Assembly (NCBI GenBank): GCA_024509875.1
Contig: JAMPIV010021219.1
Location: 617,410 to 681,409 of the forward strand
DNA length: 64,000 bases
Reading direction: 5' to 3'
Origin: Oreohelix idahoensis
Taxonomy: Eukaryota > Mollusca > Gastropoda > Stylommatophora > Oreohelicidae
Under the pieces are notes generated by a model. It made no database searches. It was given only the letters and a program-made list of their open reading frames with translations, and was not told the DNA's origin. Position 1 is the stretch's first letter. Each line of letters starts with the position of its first letter. Below are positions 59,048-64,000 of this stretch, piece by piece. The position numbers and the translations under genes are program-made.

Positions 59048-61134
59048 TGTGGTAAAGTGGGATGATATAAATATTTATAGGGGACTTAGTGTACTGACTG
59101 AGATCAGCTGTGAAGGTATCTGTATCTAATAAGTGTGATGTATTACAGATGACCTTACTTTGCTACCACATTTATACCTCAGTCAGACTTATTCTGGAAT
59201 ATTGTGATGACTACGTTGAATGTCTAGGGTTATGATAATGATGAAGTGTATGTTCACAACAACCAACAGACAGATAAACAATTTAATTTAATCCACAATA
59301 CTTTACAACACTGTGACACTCACATACATAGAACACTCTATAAGACTATCTTAAGGAGTCAAGTGTAACTTTTAAAATATGTATTAATTCCTTTCAATAA
59401 TAGATATCCTGATTCAACTACAAAGTGAACCAGGAATCACAATCAAATGTAATTACAAGTTGTATGTACACAATTTATAGATATGATCTTTGTATTGACA
59501 TATATTATTATTATTACAATATGTGTGTAAGTTGTGATGTAGTACTATGAGGTAATACTGGCTTTTCAAGCTAGGTGGTTGTTTGTCATCATGACTTCAA
59601 GTGTTTGTTTCTCGTGGAAATAATATGGGAAAGGTTCACAGTTTCTTTTTATTTGAAACAAATAAATGTCCCTCTTGATTTAAGGTAAAGTCACTTTTAG
59701 AGGGGGTATACACAAGATTGAGCTGCTCTGGCCACGAACTCTTAACTTCTGTGTGGGCGGCAGGAAACAGTCTCCACTGCTCGCTTGCTTCACCGTGTTC
59801 TTGAGAAACACACTGGTCGATATATTGACCAAGGAGTATGCTACCAGCCTCTGGATTCAGCAAAACTCAGACCAGGTGCTGCTTTAATAGTTTAGTACCA
59901 CGGTCCCTGAAACAAGAAGGTTGTACCTCCCTTCAGAACTAATTTATAATATATTTCCACACTGAAGCACAATACATAACAAACACCGAGTTCAGCGCTG
60001 TAGTCCAACTGCTAGCTTCTCATGAAACAATTTACACCAGTATTCCTCTCCCTAATGGTTACAACGCCTCTGCAATTCCAGCATTATTTCCTTCTATTCA
60101 ATAAGATAGGTGTCATAGTACTATTTGGCCATCCCATGCAGATATATATTCCTCTCCGACAAGTTTTATTCATGGTGGAGCCATATCGAGGTTTTGCCTC
60201 TGTTTATTGTTACTGAACCACACACACATCTAGACATAAATTATCAATTCACATTCGATTTTCATCAACAAGATATCAAATAGGTCTAGCTTACCACCAT
60301 TCATGGAGATATTAAACAAATACGTTGACTGGCGATGAGTTATGGCACAATTCCGATCTGCCTCTGTCCCAGGCTTTTATTTAGAAAAATATGAGCTGGA
60401 TCTCAACGCACTTGCTTTTACAAATTGGATTTTCAAAAAGTGGCACTGAACTGACGCTCCTAATTGACTATATTAAATGGTCTAGCCAATGGGACCATGT
60501 TTACAAAAGCTTTTGAAAAAATGTACCCTTCCTATCGTTTCTAGTAACAACCAAAATTAGTATTTGCAATCGACTAATCATGTTTCGCCTTACATATTAT
60601 TCTAGCCAATCAAATCGGATTTAACGTGGTGGCCTCATTTTTTTCTAAAGCAGTGTCCAAACACGCCATTATAAGCAAAAATGATCCTGTGTTGTCTGAC
60701 AACCTCACTATAGTATTTTGGCTATAATTTGTTAATTATTAGACTAATTGCTTAACACCTAACATATTCTTTGTCAGCAAGTCCTAAGGCACCCAAATAT
60801 ATAAGTTTTAAGGGAGCTAAGTGGCTGCGTTCAAAATATGTATTTTCTAGGATAGTCGTGTATTTTTTTTTATTTTTTTATGTTTAGAACCGCCACCTGT
60901 CCTGCCTTTTCGACTGTTCTGTCAGTATAATGTCAGGATTTCAGACGTAAAACAGTATTGTGTCATGTTTCCTAATAAGCATTAAACATGTTTCCAAAAC
61001 CTGACCCTCGTATTGGTAGTGTTTTTTGTCACTGTTTATTTTGAAAAAAATCAAGCCTGCATGCCTTTCGCTTGGGGGTGGCATTAATTGTATATCGCGA
61101 GACGGCGTGTTAGTGTGGCATGCGTTCCTCCGTA

Positions 61135-61172
<38 letters not shown>

Positions 61173-61534
61173 AAGTCCGTCTGTCCTTTTAGGTTAACGT
61201 AGTGTGTATAATTTAATTAATGCTAGTATTATATCTGGGTCATTAAGCATCTTGCGTATCTCAAGGTTTTCTAAGAAACACAGTACCAGTTTTATTTTTA
61301 GAAACGCGTGTATGATGCTGTAGGCTTTACTATCAACGTGAAAGCGTTACAATTATGCAGGCGGAGCATAAAAGGGGATTTTCTTGTTTAACTAGCATGA
61401 CGATCTATAACACAGGCGTACGCTATAGTGACGGCACTGTTCTTTACCAGTCTTCTTTCCTTTTATTGAATTAATTCGTTAGGCTTTACATTTACTTTTT
61501 AATTTAAATATGTGGATTAGAATTTCTCACGACA
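59048..61534 (-). repeat. Array LTR5 (terminal 5' LTR)
   Basis: The LTR is 2487 bp and is followed by the TSD GCCAA (61535-61539). It has the longest TC microsatellite (about 15 units) and a cluster of private changes at 60145-60310. Confidence 0.95.
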
Positions 61535-61649
61535 GCCAATAAAAATGGAGGTGGAAGGCGTGCTCACGAAATTGAATAATAGACAGCGGTGCAGTACTCC
61601 ACGGACATGAATGGGATGAAGACAACATGGAAAAACCTTCCATTGAAGG

Positions 61650-62383
61650 CAGGGACCAATTAAGAACTCCGGAGGTCCTAGGCTATTAATATATTTTGGG
61701 GTCCCTCTCCAATCTTCTAACAGGTAAAACTATAAAAAAATCAAATGGATTTCAGAGAAATGTTTTTATTTACTTATAATAATATGTTTTAAAAAAAGTA
61801 AGAACAGAAAACAAGTGTTGGTTACAGCCCCTAGATTTTGTTAAAGGTTGTGCCCCACAGGGGCCCCCCCCTGCAAATAAAATGTAATTTTTTTTAAATG
61901 AAAAAAGCGGGGATAGAAGTAACTAATAAACTAACTTTTGTACAGATACTTTTACCCTGCACGCACGAGTGTACTATCATGCACGTGCCACTGTTGTACA
62001 GATACTATTACCCTGCACGCACGAGTGTACTATCATGCACGTGCCACTGTTGTACAGATACTATTACCCTGCACGCACGAGTTTACTATCATGCACGTGT
62101 CACTGTTGTACAGATGCTATTATCCTGCACGCACGAGTGTACTATCATGCACGTGCCACCGTTGTACAGATACTATTTCCCTGCACGCACGAGTGTACTA
62201 TCATGCACGTGCCACTGTTGTACAGATACTATTACCATGCACGCACGAGTGTACTATCATGCACGTGCCGTTGCTGTAGAGTGTTGTGCGTTATGACTCT
62301 GTTGCTTTTTTTTTCGCGGGGACCCCTGTCAGCCTGGGGCTCTAGACCAGTGTATATTGGGCCCAATAAATAATCCGGCGCTG
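61650..62383. mobile_element. Probable hAT-type non-autonomous element
   Basis: The left end is CAGGGACCAATTAAG and the right end, inverted, is CAGCGCCGGATTATT. They share the CAG start and a partial inverted repeat. Candidate 8-bp TSDs are ATTGAAGG (61642-61649) and GATGAAGG (62384-62391), 6 of 8 matching. GC-rich words such as GGGGTCCC inside both ends are typical of degenerate hAT-like MITEs. No transposase is present. The interior holds the 56-bp minisatellite. Confidence 0.5.
61938..62275. repeat. 56-bp minisatellite, six copies
   Basis: Units start with TACAGATACTATTACCC at 61941, 61997, 62053, 62109, 62165 and 62221, exactly 56 bp apart with few substitutions. Each unit has a CACGTG palindrome (GCACGTGCCA). 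Long ORFs in all three plus frames here come from the repeat and are not genes. Confidence 0.97.
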
Positions 62384-62391
62384 GATGAAGG

Positions 62392-64000
62392 CCCGGGACA
62401 GGAAGACGTGACATATGTTTTTTGGACAGGCAAAGGATGATAAGAAAATCAGTATTTCAGAGGCCCCTGGAAATTTTCTAACAAATTCAAATCTGATGAA
62501 GATTAACTGAAAATAGCTGCAACAACTAAAGTGGAAAACAGGGATGGTGAAGAAGCCCAGATAGCGTTCCTTGCAGATTTCTTGATAAGTCATAACTGCC
62601 TTAAGATACAACAACGCACTAAAAACAACCACACACCAGATGATAACCTTTCAGAAGCAGTCTTGTAAACCAGATGTGTTCATTATTTCCAAAACAACAA
62701 AAAGACAACAACAAAAAATAGAACATTTCGTTCAATAATGGTGGCTCCGCGAGAGAAACAGACTGGAAGTATGGCAATCAACATCTCAGTTCAGGGAGAA
62801 ACTATTCGACGATCAGAGAAGCCTGAGACAGAACCCCCAACTTAATGAGAGAAATCGATGCGGTTATATGACAGCGATGAGAGAAACCAGCGACAGATCA
62901 CAATAGTGTAGGAGAAAAATGGATGTCACATGATACTTATACATAAATAAGATGGCATCTGCATGTTAATTTTGTCCTTTTTTCTCAGCACTTACATATT
63001 CAGTGGTATTTCCTTTTTTTGTTTTAAACTGTCTGCTCGGTTTTTTTTTTTTTTTTTTTTGGGGGGGGGGGGGGGGGAGGAGGGGGAACGACAGGTACAA
63101 GCGCGCCGCATGATTTGAGATAGAAATAAACATGAACTGTTGGTTACACACGAGAAGTTACAAGTCTGACGCCACGAGCTTGTCTAGGCATCGGCATGCG
63201 GGCTCACAAGTTACATTTTTAAAATGTCTACTTCTTTATAAAAGATAATCACAGGCCTCCGGAATGATACTGTACGGAAACTAAATCTTGATATACTATT
63301 TTATGCGCTGTTCCGGGCACGTATATTAACTTTTGACTTCATCAAAACTAGGTCAAGACTGAGACAACATAGGGTAGCGTCTTCCCGATTACTTGGTCTA
63401 AAAATACTGACATTACGTGACTTGAAACACTTACCCTAAAATTATCCTGGCCTGTGCTTCAGATTTTCGTCAAATCCAGATCTTCGTGACACAAACAGGT
63501 CATTAAATCATCTACGCCAGACGGATGACGAGTCATAAATCGTTTGTGAATTAATAAACAGTTATTAGCTTCAATATCGGCAAATGTATCCACATTCATG
63601 CATACAGTCATTGAATATTTCGATTCCCAGTCACCTCACACATTGCTAGTTTATGAATACACCATACATTTAATGATGGGTTTGGAAGCTGGTCTTAAAA
63701 TATACTCACTTAAGTATTAGTTATACAGTATCCCTTGACTCTAAAGTTTTAATTTCTCTAACTGAACTGTCACAGTGACACGTCTGCTAGAAACTATTTT
63801 TGGGTGTCCTGGAACTAATACGCGGTAAAGCCAATTTGAACTTTAGCGCACCCAGCCAGTATTGCCTTGTATAATTTTGGAAAATATGTAACTAAATTGA
63901 CGGAGTAATCTAAGAAGTTTTTAACACACTAGCAAAAAAAACGTTGGTGATAAGTCGCAATGGGCGGGCTTAGAATCATCAAATTGTAGCATACAAGTAG
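62392..64000. other. Intergenic, unassigned, with a T20/G17 tract
   Basis: No gene or element is recognisable. T x20 at 63041-63060 is followed directly by G x17 at 63061-63077 and a further G-rich run. Confidence 0.4.

Larger units (their letters stand above)
32855..61534 (-). mobile_element. Tandem array of family-1 gypsy elements (5 LTRs, 4 internal regions)
   Basis: The block reads LTR-int-LTR-int-LTR-int-LTR-int-LTR with unit periods of 6537, 6558, 6545 and 6553 bp. One 5-bp TSD, GCCAA, lies at 32850-32854 and 61535-61539. Inner LTRs are shared between neighbouring units and have no host DNA or TSD beside them. The units are highly similar but differ by many scattered substitutions and indels. 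There is room for only about 56 bp between pol and the polypurine tract, so no envelope gene exists. The units lack the protease and the integrase core. Confidence 0.95.

Noticed and set aside
32855..61534. CRISPR-like or satellite array
   Set aside because: The repeat unit is a whole LTR retrotransposon with gag and pol, PBS and PPT.
61898..62373. Three overlapping plus-strand ORFs of 110-134 codons
   Set aside because: They arise from the 56-bp minisatellite, which lacks stops in all three plus frames; no independent coding evidence.

Overview
The window is non-coding, repeat-dominated DNA from an invertebrate animal genome. I found no host gene, rRNA, tRNA, operon or CRISPR array. Nearly everything supportable is a transposable element (TE) or its remains: Ty3/gypsy LTR retrotransposons, RTE-type and other LINE fragments, mariner-like and hAT-like non-autonomous elements, and a DNA transposon of a family I recognise from animal genomes but cannot name. 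The phylum cannot be fixed from the sequence; an arthropod, mollusc or similar lineage is the best guess.

Layout. Bases 1-611 are the cut end of an LTR of the main family (here LTR family 1). It truncates a zinc-finger ORF that looks LINE-derived (612-1207). Bases 1520-2650 hold a decayed LINE C-terminus with an RNase H domain. From 3119 to 17546 there is a nested stack readable from target-site duplications (TSDs). A solo family-1 LTR (TSD GTAGC) was hit by an unrelated solo-LTR-like sequence (TSD GTAG) and by a 5'-truncated RTE LINE (14-bp TSD). The solo-LTR-like sequence was itself hit by gypsy element 1 (4337-13121, TSD GATGT). Bases 18280-20595 hold the unnamed DNA transposon, which carries an 80-bp palindromic MITE. 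Bases 20857-28777 are a second, degenerate gypsy element (element 2) on the minus strand. Bases 28778-32849 are mostly unassigned, with a mariner-like MITE and a short retroposon.

The most striking object is 32855-61534. Four internal regions and five 2.5-kb LTRs of family 1 run head to tail (LTR-int-LTR-int-LTR-int-LTR-int-LTR, minus strand), and one 5-bp TSD (GCCAA) flanks the whole 28.7-kb block. This implies one integration event that became an array, most simply by unequal recombination between LTRs. Substitutions that pair copies 1+3 against 2+4 in gag, but 1+2 against 3+4 in pol, support recombination within the array.

Both gypsy families place integrase upstream of reverse transcriptase (gag-PR-IN-RT-RH), the order known from Gmr1-like Ty3/gypsy elements. 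Array units are deletion derivatives: they keep gag and RT-RNase H but lack the protease and the integrase catalytic core, and an unrecognised segment sits in the integrase position. They would have needed proteins from a complete relative; element 1 preserves the missing domains, though it is itself broken. After 61534 lie a probable hAT-type non-autonomous element carrying a six-copy 56-bp minisatellite (61650-62383) and then unassigned sequence with a T20/G17 tract.
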